Part shown: positions 14,859-22,425 of the stretch, one piece after another
Layout of the letters: each line of letters starts with the position of its first letter
How positions within the stretch are numbered: the stretch's first letter is position 1
From: CALMRE01 sp964412895
GTDB taxonomy: Bacteria > UBP6 > UBA1177 > JAKLFG01
Assembly (NCBI GenBank): GCA_964412895.1
Contig: CAYPQK010000027.1
Location: 1 to 31,803, forward strand
DNA length: 31,803 nt
Reading direction: 5' to 3'
The notes under the pieces: generated by a model
The model's input: only the letters and a program-made list of their open reading frames with translations
Told to the model about the DNA's origin: nothing
Databases searched by the model: none
Program-made: the position numbers and the translations under genes

Positions 14859-14892
14859 CCCTTTAGTATAAGGAAAGGAAACCTTTTATCAA
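14859..14892 (-). promoter_or_regulatory. Promoter with inverted repeat upstream of cassette 1
   Basis: On the minus strand TTGATA (14887-14892) and TATACT (14865-14870) are spaced by 16 bases. The 31 bases at 14859-14889 match 16206-16236, upstream of the serpin gene, at 28 positions. Both copies contain ATAAGG and CCTTTTAT arms around 8 variable bases, a possible operator between the -35 and -10 boxes. Confidence 0.6.
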
Positions 14893-14905
14893 AGAAAGTG
14901 TCCGC

Positions 14906-16180
14906 TTATTCCTGTGACGGGTCTTCGACCTTGCCCATGAAGAGGATGGTGCCCGAACGGTCGTCGCGGATGACGAAGACGAAGGGCTTGGTGCCGTAGA
15001 AACCTTCGGGGATGGCCGTTTCGCCCACTTCGACCGATGTCACCGCCGCCGCCTCGGTCCCCTGCTCGTTGACCTCGATGTAGGTCTTGTGCTTCACCTC
15101 GGAGACATAGAGGTTCTCGCCCTGATCGGCCATGTTCAGAAGGCCGCCCGGAACGAAAAGTTGCTCCATGCCGAGCACCTGAAGTATCTCGTTAAGCGAC
15201 TTCTCGTAGGCGAACTTGAAGCGCGGCAGAAGCACCGGCACCTCTTCCGTGGCGACGAGATTGGAGAAGAAACCGTCGAGCCCCTCGTCGCCCATCCGGG
15301 CGATGAAGTCGTCCACCGTCCCGTCGTTCGGGATGAAGCCGTAGAAGGCGAACTTGTCGCGGCCGTAGGGAAGCCGCACCGCACTGTAGCCGCCCACGGC
15401 GCCGTAGCCGCTGCTGAAGAACTTGAACTCCTGACCCTCTTTGAAGGTCATCAGCTTGACCGTCTTCTGCGTGCCGTCGGTCAGTTCGAACTGGCCGTCG
15501 TAGGTGCGGTCCTCGTCGAAGGTGACGGTCCACGCCGCCTTGAAATAGAGGGCGTTGATGAGGAACATGACGGTGTCGTCGTTGATATCGTCGATGATCT
15601 TCTCTATCTTGCCGTTGGTGTTGTCGCTCACCCACTGGTTGATGAGACCGATCGTCGCCGCGTCGTGCATGTCGACCGTGTAGGGCTCCGCCTCGAAAGA
15701 GGCAAGGAGCGCCTCCTTGAAGGCCGTCTTGACGCGCGGTTCGAACAGATCGTCCATCCAGATCGAGTTGGCGATGGCAAGCACCATGTCCTTGTCGGCC
15801 TCCTCGAGGCTCTTGATGAGGTGGAGGAACTGCGCGTCGATCGCGGCGAGCGTCAGGTCGTCGAACCCGAGCACCGTCTGCATCTCGGTCAGGTTGTCAC
15901 CCGAGGCGCCGTTCATCGTCATCGCGAGCGCCAGCTCGATGGACAGCGGCGATATCATGAGGTTCTTCCCCGGCTCGGCGGTCGCCATCGCTTTGAAGAT
16001 GCGCGCCGCGAAGTCGTTGTTGGCGGCGACCACATCGGGACTCACCGCCGCCGCGTGCTCGTCGGCCGCCTGATATTTCACCGTGGTCGCGGGATCTTCC
16101 TTCTTTTCATCCTCGCCGTCGCAGGAGACGAAAAGGCCAAGCATTCCAAAGAGTACCGTGAGAACAAGAAACCGTTTCAT
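14906..16180 (-). CDS. Lipoprotein serpin (serine protease inhibitor)
   Basis: I start at the ATG at 16180, which has GGAGG five bases upstream and gives a proper lipoprotein signal (MKRFLVLTVLFGMLGLFVSC). The 424-residue product shows serpin features throughout: NLMISPLSIELALAMTMNGA, then ANSIWMDD, INALYFKAAWTVTFDE, LPRFKFAYEKSL, the hinge VNEQGTEAAAVTS and the end KPFVFVIRDDRSGTILFMGK. Serpins trap proteases by inserting the reactive loop into a beta sheet; the small residues in the hinge suggest a genuine inhibitor. Counting from hinge Gly374 as P15 gives Thr388-Ala389 as P1-P1', with the same loop length as alpha-1-antitrypsin. A lipid anchor would place it at the envelope, protecting surface proteins. 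It follows gdhA but has its own promoter-like element. Confidence 0.93.
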   Translation of the reverse strand: MKRFLVLTVLFGMLGLFVSCDGEDEKKEDPATTVKYQAADEHAAAVSPDVVAANNDFAARIFKAMATAEPGKNLMISPLSIELALAMTMNGASGDNLTEMQTVLGFDDLTLAAIDAQFLHLIKSLEEADKDMVLAIANSIWMDDLFEPRVKTAFKEALLASFEAEPYTVDMHDAATIGLINQWVSDNTNGKIEKIIDDINDDTVMFLINALYFKAAWTVTFDEDRTYDGQFELTDGTQKTVKLMTFKEGQEFKFFSSGYGAVGGYSAVRLPYGRDKFAFYGFIPNDGTVDDFIARMGDEGLDGFFSNLVATEEVPVLLPRFKFAYEKSLNEILQVLGMEQLFVPGGLLNMADQGENLYVSEVKHKTYIEVNEQGTEAAAVTSVEVGETAIPEGFYGTKPFVFVIRDDRSGTILFMGKVEDPSQE

Positions 16181-16205
16181 ATCATCCTCCATCGAACAAG
16201 TCCGG

Positions 16206-16236
16206 CCCTTTAGTATAAGGAGAAGATACCTTTTAT
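16206..16236 (-). promoter_or_regulatory. Promoter/operator-like element upstream of the serpin
   Basis: This 31-base block is nearly the same as that at 14859-14889 and carries a TATACT -10 (16212-16217, minus strand) and the same ATAAGG/CCTTTTAT inverted arms. The -35 position is weaker than in the other copy. Confidence 0.5.
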
Positions 16237-16245
16237 TATAGAGAG

Positions 16246-16277
16246 AAAAAAAACCGGGGAGCCTTGCGGCCCCCCGG
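16246..16277 (-). terminator. Rho-independent terminator after gdhA
   Basis: On the minus strand CCGGGG-GGCC, a GCAA loop and GGCTCCCCGG form a strong GC hairpin followed by eight Ts. A second hairpin (16295-16314, GGCCCCTTG with CAAGGGGGCC) lies between it and the gdhA stop. Together they separate gdhA from the serpin promoter. Confidence 0.85.
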
Positions 16278-16329
16278 CAGGAGAAAAACATTCCGGCCCC
16301 TTGTCAAGGGGGCCTTGGCGGGGTTTGAT

Positions 16330-17673
16330 TTACACGAGACCCTGATCGATCATCGCGTTGGCGACCTTCTTGAAACCGGCGATATTCGCGCCGACGACAT
16401 AGTTGCCCTCGAAACCGTATTCCTTACCCGCATTGACGCAGGCGGCGTGGATGTTGATCATGATCTGGTGGAGTTTCTGGTCGACCTCTTCGCGGGTCCA
16501 GCCGAGGCGCATCGAGTTCTGCGACATCTCAAGGCCGCTGGTCGCGACGCCGCCGGCGTTGGAAGCCTTGCCGGGGGCGAAAAGTATCTTCTTCTCGATG
16601 AAGAGTTTGACCGCATCGAGGGTGGAGGACATGTTGGAGCCTTCGACCACGACCTTGCAGCCGTTCTTCACGAGGAGCGCGGCATCCTTGTCGTCCAGTT
16701 CGTTCTGAATGGCGCACGGAAGAGCCACATCGACCGCCACTTCCCACGGGCGTTTGCCGGCGTGGAATTCGACGCCCTTGAACTTCTTCGCGTAATCCTC
16801 GACCTTGTCACGGCCGCTGGCGCGCATCTCGAGCATATACTCGATCTTATCGCCGCTCACGCCGTCCTTATCGTAGATGTAGCCGTCGGGGCCGGAAAGG
16901 GTGACGACCTTCGCGCCGAGGTCGTTCGCCTTGATGGCGGCGCCCCACGACACATTGCCGAAGCCCGATATCGCGACCTTCTTGCCCTTCATCGATTCGC
17001 CCTTGGTCTTGAGCATCTCTTCCGCGAAGTAGACCACGCCGAAGCCGGTCGCTTCCGGACGGACGAGCGAGCCGCCCCAGTTGAGGCCCTTGCCGGTCAG
17101 GACGCCGGTGAACTCGTTGCGAAGGCGCTTGTACTGGCCGAACATGTAGCCGATCTCGCGGCCGCCCACGCCGATATCGCCCGCCGGGACATCGGTGTCG
17201 GCGCCGATGTGCTTGCAGAGCTCGGTCATGAACGACTGACAGAAACGCATCACTTCGCCGTCCGACTTGCCGTTCGGGTTGAAGTCGGAGCCGCCCTTGC
17301 CGCCGCCCATGGGGAGGCCGGTGAGGGAATTCTTGAATATCTGTTCGAAGCCGAGGAACTTGAGGGTAGAAAGGGTCACATTGGGGTGGAAGCGGATGCC
17401 GCCTTTGTAGGGGCCGATGGCGCTGTTGAACTGTACGCGATAGGCGCGGTTGATCTGGAATTCGCCCTTGTCGTCCATCCACGGGACGCGGAACATGATG
17501 GTGCGTTCCGGTTCCACGATGCGCTCAAGGATCTTGTGGGCTTTGTACTTCGGTTCGCGCTCGACGATCGGGGTAAGTGAGTCAAGCACCTCTTCAGCGG
17601 CCTGCAGGAACTCCTTCTCCCAGTGATACCGGGTCTTGAGGTCGTTGAGTACCGCGCTCACATAACTGTTCAT
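16330..17673 (-). CDS. gdhA: Glutamate dehydrogenase (hexameric, probably NADP-dependent)
   Basis: The 447-residue product fits the family of about 450-residue glutamate dehydrogenases, which interconvert 2-oxoglutarate plus ammonia and glutamate. Visible motifs are FRVPWMDDKGEFQINRAYRV, then PYKGGIRFHP, LTGLPMGGGKGGSDFNPNGK with the catalytic Lys, PAGDIGVGGREIGYMFGQY, the dinucleotide fold VAISGFGNVSWGAA and the end GANIAGFKKVANAMIDQG. The fold and length are closest to the NADP-dependent assimilatory type, but cofactor choice is inferred. Two ATGs lie side by side; I prefer 17673 because GGAGG sits five bases upstream. The gene is flanked by a long AT-rich leader and a strong terminator, so it is probably a single-gene unit unrelated to the surface genes around it. 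Confidence 0.96.
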   Translation of the reverse strand: MNSYVSAVLNDLKTRYHWEKEFLQAAEEVLDSLTPIVEREPKYKAHKILERIVEPERTIMFRVPWMDDKGEFQINRAYRVQFNSAIGPYKGGIRFHPNVTLSTLKFLGFEQIFKNSLTGLPMGGGKGGSDFNPNGKSDGEVMRFCQSFMTELCKHIGADTDVPAGDIGVGGREIGYMFGQYKRLRNEFTGVLTGKGLNWGGSLVRPEATGFGVVYFAEEMLKTKGESMKGKKVAISGFGNVSWGAAIKANDLGAKVVTLSGPDGYIYDKDGVSGDKIEYMLEMRASGRDKVEDYAKKFKGVEFHAGKRPWEVAVDVALPCAIQNELDDKDAALLVKNGCKVVVEGSNMSSTLDAVKLFIEKKILFAPGKASNAGGVATSGLEMSQNSMRLGWTREEVDQKLHQIMINIHAACVNAGKEYGFEGNYVVGANIAGFKKVANAMIDQGLV

Positions 17674-17683
17674 CATATCCTCC

Positions 17684-17757
17684 AAGAAAAAAACAATTAA
17701 AACATCCGCACGAGCGGAAGCCGCTATCACTTAACTCCCTTTTATATATATTGTCAA
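17684..17757 (-). promoter_or_regulatory. gdhA leader with -35 box and overlapping hairpins
   Basis: On the minus strand a perfect TTGACA lies at 17752-17757; a convincing -10 is less clear (TTAAGT 17 bases on). The leader holds two short mutually exclusive hairpins: CCGC/GCGG (17706-17709 with 17714-17717) and AGCGG/CCGCT (17713-17717 with 17721-17725). They share the same GCGG strand. Confidence 0.4.
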
Positions 17758-17887
17758 GCAATTTTTAGGAAATCATTAGGAAGTTTTTCTTTAGTGATTT
17801 CAATAGGTGTGAAAAAAGTTCCGGTTTTCTTTGCTTGTTTCACAAAATATCTCAATAAATAGACGGGGGACGGTTCACTAAAGGAGC

Positions 17888-18499
17888 ATGAAGGCTGTGG
17901 CGCAGATCACACACCCGGTTCTTGGAGAAATGAAGGACGAGGCCCTGCTTGACTTGGCTCTGAGTAAGAATCAGGGGGCATGGCGGGAGCTGGTACGGCG
18001 CTACCACGGCAAGGTGAGCGCGACGGTGTACCGGATCTACGGATCGAAACCGGAGGCGGAGGATATCGTGCAGGAGATTTTCATCGAACTCGCTAAATCG
18101 GCGAAGAATTTCAGACACGACGCCTCTTTTTCCACCTTCCTGTACCGCGTTTCGGTCAATACCGCATACCGCTATATAAAGAGGCACAAGGACCCGAGCA
18201 TCATCTCCCAGCCGATGGAATTCTTCGCCAACCTTACTTCCGGCAAGGAAAAAGAGAAGGAGGAATCGCCGTCGGCGGCGCTACTGGCCGGCGAGAGCCG
18301 CGAGCAGGTCCGCGAAGCGCTCGGCAAGATATCGGCCGAGAAGCGGATGGCGTTGGTGATGTTCGAGATGGAGGGGCTGACCCTGAAAGAAATAGCGACA
18401 CTCCTGAAGGTACCGTTGCAGACGGTGTGGTCACGCGTCTACAACGGCCGGAAGGATATGGCACGATTACTAACTAAAGCATACGGCGTGGCGTCATGA
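17888..18499 (+). CDS. ECF-family RNA polymerase sigma factor
   Basis: The 203-residue product has sigma region 2 (GAWRELVRRYHGKVSATVYR, then AEDIVQEIFIELAKSAKNFR, then FSTFLYRVSVNTAYRYIKR). A charged linker follows, then region 4 (AEKRMALVMFEMEGLTLKEIA, then VPLQTVWSRVYNGRKDMARLL). It lacks regions 1 and 3, as ECF factors do, and would direct RNA polymerase to a small set of promoters, normally envelope-related. The ATG at 17888 has AAGGAG almost touching it; an ATG at 17930 is an alternative start that keeps all of region 2. Its stop overlaps the ATG of the FecR-like gene (ATGA), the usual arrangement for a sigma/anti-sigma pair. I could not identify a convincing autoregulated promoter upstream. 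Confidence 0.92.
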   Translation: MKAVAQITHPVLGEMKDEALLDLALSKNQGAWRELVRRYHGKVSATVYRIYGSKPEAEDIVQEIFIELAKSAKNFRHDASFSTFLYRVSVNTAYRYIKRHKDPSIISQPMEFFANLTSGKEKEKEESPSAALLAGESREQVREALGKISAEKRMALVMFEMEGLTLKEIATLLKVPLQTVWSRVYNGRKDMARLLTKAYGVAS

Positions 18500-19656
18500 A
18501 CGAAAAACATCTTTCCATCGCGGAGCTTACCGCTCTGACCGAGCGGGGAGCGGAACTCACCGCCGAGATGGCCGAACATCTCGACCGGTGCGCCGAATGC
18601 GCCGACCTGCTGGAGCGGCATCTCGGTAGCGAACCTCTGCTGACCCGTCCGGCGGCCGACGACGCGGCGATAGACCTCATCGCGGCGCGGAGCTTCGGCT
18701 ACCTTGAAGAAGAAAAGCCCGGTTTCTTCGCGGCGCTGTTCACCCTCCCCCGCGTCGCTCTGGGCGCGGCGGCGGCGTTGCTGGTGGTCGTCGCGGCCTA
18801 CTTCGGGCTCGCCACCAGTACCACCACCGATGAGTCGAAGTTCGCCGGCAACGATCCGGCGCCCCAGACCGCCCCGGCGCTCGACGCCACCCCGCGCGCT
18901 TTCGCCGACGGCGCCGCGATCTCCCACGGTCGCGCCGCCCTGACGGTGAAAGGTAACGCCACCCTGGCGGCCGACGGCGCCGAGACCCTGCGTCTCGCCA
19001 AGGGCACGGTGGAGGTATCCATAGAGAAAGGGAACGATTTCATCATCCATACCGCCGACCGTTACATGGTCCGCGTACTCGGCACCCGCTTCACCCTCGA
19101 CACCGACGGCGTGAAGCTCACCGTGACGGTCACCGAAGGGCTGGTCGAGGTCATCGACGACCGTTCCAATGACTCGGTCGCCCTCTCCGGCGGCATGTCG
19201 CGCACCTTCGCCGACGAAGCGAAGACGGTCGTGTCGATCCCGAAGGAACATCGCGCGATCAAGGCGACGCTGCAGGAGCCGGTCACCGTTGAGCCAGCAT
19301 CGTACCTGTTACTCGGCCGCGGCGCGCTCAAGGCGAACGACGACGCGACGGCGATGGGCTGGTTCGAAAAGGAACTGGCCGAAGGACCCGAGAAAGACAA
19401 GGCACTCTTCGAGATCGTGCGGCTTCATGAGAAGGACGGCCGCTTCGGTGACATCCTTGCCGCGCTCAAGACGCACGGCAACATCGTGGACGGCGGCTCG
19501 GTATTCCGCGAGGAACTGCTCATCAAGGGGTGCAAGGCCGAGGTGAAACAGAGCGTCGGCACGCTTCCTTCGTGCAGAAAATACTTGCAGGTTTTCCCCG
19601 ACGGATATAAAAAGAACGAGATCCGCGACCTTCTGGAGAATGGTGATGCGCGCTGA
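18496..19656 (+). CDS. FecR-type anti-sigma factor with zinc-finger N-terminus
   Basis: The 386-residue product has an anti-sigma zinc-finger motif H-x3-C-x2-C (H28, C32, C35 in EHLDRCAEC). One membrane helix lies near residues 84-106 (VALGAAAALLVVVAAYFGLA). A periplasmic FecR domain, about 130-245, contains LRLAKGTVEVSIEKGNDF, YMVRVLGTRFTLDT and GLVEVIDD. The last 120 residues look helical and TPR-like (LLGRGALKANDDATAMGWFE, then CRKYLQVFPDGYKKNEIRD). The cytoplasmic finger should hold the ECF sigma factor, with release triggered from the periplasm. It is coupled to the sigma gene by a 4-base overlap and overlaps the following Kazal-like lipoprotein gene by 11 bases, so all three are one operon. 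The signal sensed is unknown. Confidence 0.88.
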   Translation: MNEKHLSIAELTALTERGAELTAEMAEHLDRCAECADLLERHLGSEPLLTRPAADDAAIDLIAARSFGYLEEEKPGFFAALFTLPRVALGAAAALLVVVAAYFGLATSTTTDESKFAGNDPAPQTAPALDATPRAFADGAAISHGRAALTVKGNATLAADGAETLRLAKGTVEVSIEKGNDFIIHTADRYMVRVLGTRFTLDTDGVKLTVTVTEGLVEVIDDRSNDSVALSGGMSRTFADEAKTVVSIPKEHRAIKATLQEPVTVEPASYLLLGRGALKANDDATAMGWFEKELAEGPEKDKALFEIVRLHEKDGRFGDILAALKTHGNIVDGGSVFREELLIKGCKAEVKQSVGTLPSCRKYLQVFPDGYKKNEIRDLLENGDAR

Positions 19657-20407
19657 CATCGCGATCATAGCGGCGCTTCTGGCGCTTCTTTTTGCCGGTT
19701 CCTGCGAGCAGGTCATATCGCTCGACAAGGGGCTCGCCAACGCCGAGGGGAGCACCGACAAGGAGGGCGAGTTCGACGGCGCGACGGGCGGCAACCCGGC
19801 CGAAGATATCGCCGAAGGACCCGACAGCCCCGACAATCAGGCGACCGCCGATTCGACCGCGAGCGCCGACGGCACCGTCAGCGACGCCGATACCGCCACC
19901 CCCAACTCCGACGACAGTTGGAATGAGGACGGCACCGCCGACGAATCCAGTTATTCCGACGCCGACAACGGCGTAGCGCCCGATACGATGGCCGACTCAT
20001 CGGTCAGCGACGAGGATGCCTACGACGGTATGGATGACACGGTCTCGGCCGACAGCGATCCGACCGCTTCGCTCACCCCCGAGGACTGCGGCTGCGGCGA
20101 GAACCCCGAATATGCCCCCATCTGCTGTGACGGCGTGACGACCGTTTTCAATACCTGTTTCGCCAACTGCCTGAATGTCAACAGCGGCCAGTGCGCGACC
20201 CAGCAGACCGGGACCTGCGCCTCGCAGGGCGGCGAGAACGATGCCGACGCCGATACCGAGGTGAGCGACGACGACACGATCAATGTCGGCTCCTGCGGCT
20301 GTATCCCGACCGACATGAACGCGTGGTGCTGCGACGGCGGGACGCGTTATATCAGCGAGTGCACGGCGACCTGTGAATGCGAAGGGACTGCCGTTTTTTG
20401 CGACTGA
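19646..20407 (+). CDS. Lipoprotein with Asp/Ser-rich linker and Kazal-like Cys-rich domains
   Basis: The 253-residue product starts at the ATG at 19646, seven bases after GGAG. It has a lipoprotein signal (MRADIAIIAALLALLFAGSC) and a linker of about 120 residues made of Asp, Ser, Thr and Ala. Two Cys-rich segments follow. The first, CGCGENPEYAPICCDGVTT and then FNTCFANCLNV, fits the Kazal pattern Y-x-P-[VI]-C...DG.T...N.C.A.C. The second, CGCIPTDMNAWCCDGG and then ISECTATC, is a degenerate copy. Kazal domains inhibit serine proteases by a standard-mechanism loop; whether this one is active is not certain. It overlaps the anti-sigma gene by 11 bases, so it is probably part of the regulated output. 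Confidence 0.72.
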   Translation: MRADIAIIAALLALLFAGSCEQVISLDKGLANAEGSTDKEGEFDGATGGNPAEDIAEGPDSPDNQATADSTASADGTVSDADTATPNSDDSWNEDGTADESSYSDADNGVAPDTMADSSVSDEDAYDGMDDTVSADSDPTASLTPEDCGCGENPEYAPICCDGVTTVFNTCFANCLNVNSGQCATQQTGTCASQGGENDADADTEVSDDDTINVGSCGCIPTDMNAWCCDGGTRYISECTATCECEGTAVFCD

Positions 20408-20423
20408 AACCTCAAGATTTTGC

Positions 20424-20464
20424 TTGTAAATAATATCCGAACGGCTATACTGACCACGGATATT
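20424..20464 (+). promoter_or_regulatory. Promoter and inverted repeat upstream of cassette 2
   Basis: TTGTAA (20424-20429) and TATACT (20446-20451) are 16 bases apart, the same spacing and -10 as the cassette 1 promoter. AATATCCG (20432-20439) and CGGATATT (20457-20464) form an 8-base inverted repeat around the -10, a candidate operator. Confidence 0.55.
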
Positions 20465-20499
20465 CCGTTATTTCAGTCTCCACGGGAAGGGGGTTGGTC

Positions 20500-21180
20500 A
20501 TGACCACGCACTTTTACCGGTTGATGACGCTTGCGCTCGGCGCGTTCTTGGCGCTGTTCGGATTTGGCTGTAATCCGGCACATACTGACTACGGCATCGA
20601 ATACACCGATTACAATACCATCGACTCCGACGCCACCGATAAAGATCAGGACCCTGACATGGCGGACAAAGATTGGGACCAAGAGGCTGAAGAATATGCC
20701 TGTCCCTATGCGACATTTCATATCGAAGGCATCGTTTCCGACACAGGTGGCAATCCCATTCGCGCCATTCTAATATCGACCAACTTCGGCGAAGGGCCAG
20801 AAGTCACGAAGACCAACAACGACGGTTCATTCCTGTTAGAGCGTACAATCTTCTGCAATTTCAATTATGAGGGAAATATCACCATATCTTTCAGCGACAT
20901 AGATGAGAATTTGAGTGGCGGCCTCTTCATAGGGAAGACTTTGGATTATCAGTTAGAGCGAATAGATAACGACGGCACTTGGGATTACGGCACCTATGAG
21001 AAAAATGATATTTATGTGACTTTGGAAAGAGTCGGCGAATCCGACAACGATACCCTGCTGGAAGATGAAGACGGATTCACCTACCCTGATGATGATACCA
21101 TCTACGAAACGGACGATTTCGTCGCTTCGGATACCTTCACTCAATTAGATGAGGATGATCTCCTCACTGACGAGGATTGA
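20500..21180 (+). CDS. Cassette 2 lipoprotein 1 (rSAM-associated lipoprotein with regulatory-like beta domain)
   Basis: The ATG at 20500 follows GGAAGGGGG; an upstream TTG adds only two residues. The 226-residue product has the shared start MTTHFYRLM and a lipobox GFGC. A Tyr/Asp-rich segment (TDYGIEYTDYNT) comes next, followed by a domain beginning EYACPYATFHIEGIVSDTGG. This resembles the carboxypeptidase-regulatory-like fold of lipoproteins paired with radical SAM enzymes, which have a YGxP-type motif, GNPI..I, a DGSF strand and a DID....GG segment. All are visible here (NNDGSFLLE, FSDIDENLSGGLF, WDYGTYEKNDIYVTL). The acidic C-terminal extension is DDTLLEDEDGF-like. It is the first gene of the five-gene cassette and presumably a substrate of the enzyme at 22866. 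Confidence 0.78.
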   Translation: MTTHFYRLMTLALGAFLALFGFGCNPAHTDYGIEYTDYNTIDSDATDKDQDPDMADKDWDQEAEEYACPYATFHIEGIVSDTGGNPIRAILISTNFGEGPEVTKTNNDGSFLLERTIFCNFNYEGNITISFSDIDENLSGGLFIGKTLDYQLERIDNDGTWDYGTYEKNDIYVTLERVGESDNDTLLEDEDGFTYPDDDTIYETDDFVASDTFTQLDEDDLLTDED

Positions 21181-21196
21181 GCACGGGAGGCTGGCT

Positions 21197-21907
21197 ATGA
21201 CCACACACTTTTACCGGCTGATGTTCATCATCGTAGCGACGCTCATGTCGCTTGTCGGGTGCAACAAGACCACTTCCGGCGACAATGACCAGTATCAGGA
21301 AAATGAATTTGAGGACACGCTCTACGGTTGCGAATCGATCTATTACGATGATGCGGATGCCGACCAGCCAAATATCCCCGACATCGATGAAGACCACTAT
21401 TATCCCGACACGGTGTACGGTGACCCCGGTGTCGATTTTGACGACTCGGTCGACAACGACACCGATACCGACTCAGATATCATTCCCGACGAGGACGAGC
21501 CTGATGTGCAAGGTGACGAATACGCTTGTCCCTATGCCACATTCCATGTCGACGGCACGGTCGCCAATACCGGTGGCGATCCCATTAGCGGCATCAAAGC
21601 GACAGTGCAATATCAGTTCAATTCATATCCAGATAGTATGCTCACTAAAAGTGATGGTTCCTTTTTGATCGAATCCGAAGAGGGGGCATCTTTCAGTGAT
21701 ACGGAATATGCCCTCCTTACTTTTGAGGACATTGATGGGGAACTTAACGGTGGGTTGTATGTCACCCAAGAACTGAACATTCAATTCGATCATCTGGCAG
21801 GCTCAGGCGGATGGGATTACGGCACCTACGAAAAAAAGAATATCTCGGTCACGCTCCACAGAGTCGGCGAATCAGACGACGATGCCTTGCTTTCAGATAA
21901 CGACTAG
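21197..21907 (+). CDS. Cassette 2 lipoprotein 2 (paralogue of lipoprotein 1)
   Basis: The ATG at 21197 follows GGGAGG; longer upstream starts run back into the previous gene. The 236-residue product shares MTTHFYRLM with lipoprotein 1 and has lipobox VGC. An acidic linker contains TLYGCESIYYDD and TVYGDPGVDFDD units. The C-terminal domain is the same as in lipoprotein 1 (EYACPYATFHVDGTVANTGG, then KSDGSFLIESEE, FEDIDGELNGGLY, WDYGTYEKKNISVTLHRVGE). Conservation of the domain between the two, with divergence in the linker, indicates an older duplication. It lies 16 bases after lipoprotein 1. Function is unknown apart from the association with the radical SAM enzyme. Confidence 0.78.
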   Translation: MTTHFYRLMFIIVATLMSLVGCNKTTSGDNDQYQENEFEDTLYGCESIYYDDADADQPNIPDIDEDHYYPDTVYGDPGVDFDDSVDNDTDTDSDIIPDEDEPDVQGDEYACPYATFHVDGTVANTGGDPISGIKATVQYQFNSYPDSMLTKSDGSFLIESEEGASFSDTEYALLTFEDIDGELNGGLYVTQELNIQFDHLAGSGGWDYGTYEKKNISVTLHRVGESDDDALLSDND

Positions 21908-21922
21908 GCGTTGGAGGCGACC

Positions 21923-22333
21923 ATGACCAAGCGTTTTTACAAACTCATGTGCTTCGCGACGGCGGCGGCGATGTCCATCATCGGCTGCGGCGAAACAAGC
22001 CCGACCGACAAAGACCAGTATCAGGATCAAGATAACGATTCCGAAGAACAAGACCAATTTTTGTACGGTGTCGTCGAGACCGATTATCTCGAAGCGGATG
22101 TCGACGAACCGGTCGTCACCGACACCGACGAGGTGGTCGTTCCCGACGAGCCAGCCGTGGAATACGGCCCGCAGCCGACCGACTATGACGCGGCGGGCAC
22201 CGACGGCGACATCGATGATGGTACGATCTACGGCTGTGACTCGGTCTACTTCGACGATTCGGACCCCGTCCCGCAGCCCGACGAGATGACGACCGACTAC
22301 GGCCCGATCTCCCGGTTGTTCAAAAAGAAATAA
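21923..22333 (+). CDS. Cassette 2 lipoprotein 3 (YGP/DYD repeat lipoprotein)
   Basis: The ATG at 21923 follows GGAGG. The 136-residue product begins MTKRFYKLM, with signal and lipobox IIGC (Cys21). It lacks the beta domain of lipoproteins 1 and 2. The mature part is an acidic repeat chain: FLYGVVETDYLE, VEYGPQPTDYDAAGTDGD, TIYGCDSVYFDD and a final TDYGPISRLFKKK. The unit is Y-G, about four residues, then [DV]-[YF]-[DL], the same spacing as the YACPYATF start of the beta domain in its neighbours. The repeats therefore look like amplified copies of that motif. The basic end (FKKK) contrasts with the acidic body. It is probably a modification substrate. Confidence 0.72.
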   Translation: MTKRFYKLMCFATAAAMSIIGCGETSPTDKDQYQDQDNDSEEQDQFLYGVVETDYLEADVDEPVVTDTDEVVVPDEPAVEYGPQPTDYDAAGTDGDIDDGTIYGCDSVYFDDSDPVPQPDEMTTDYGPISRLFKKK

Positions 22334-22425
22334 ACATTCTCCGGAAAACTGGAAAATTCGGCGCGATATGATAAAGTTGGCCGGTTCTTGCCACTAAAAG
22401 GGCGGTTTTGAGGAGGGAGGCGATC

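Noticed and set aside
17831..17860. Sigma70 promoter TTGCTT...ATAAAT before the ECF sigma gene
   Set aside because: The -10 match is poor and the spacing needs 18 bases; an ECF-type promoter would be expected instead and none is clear.
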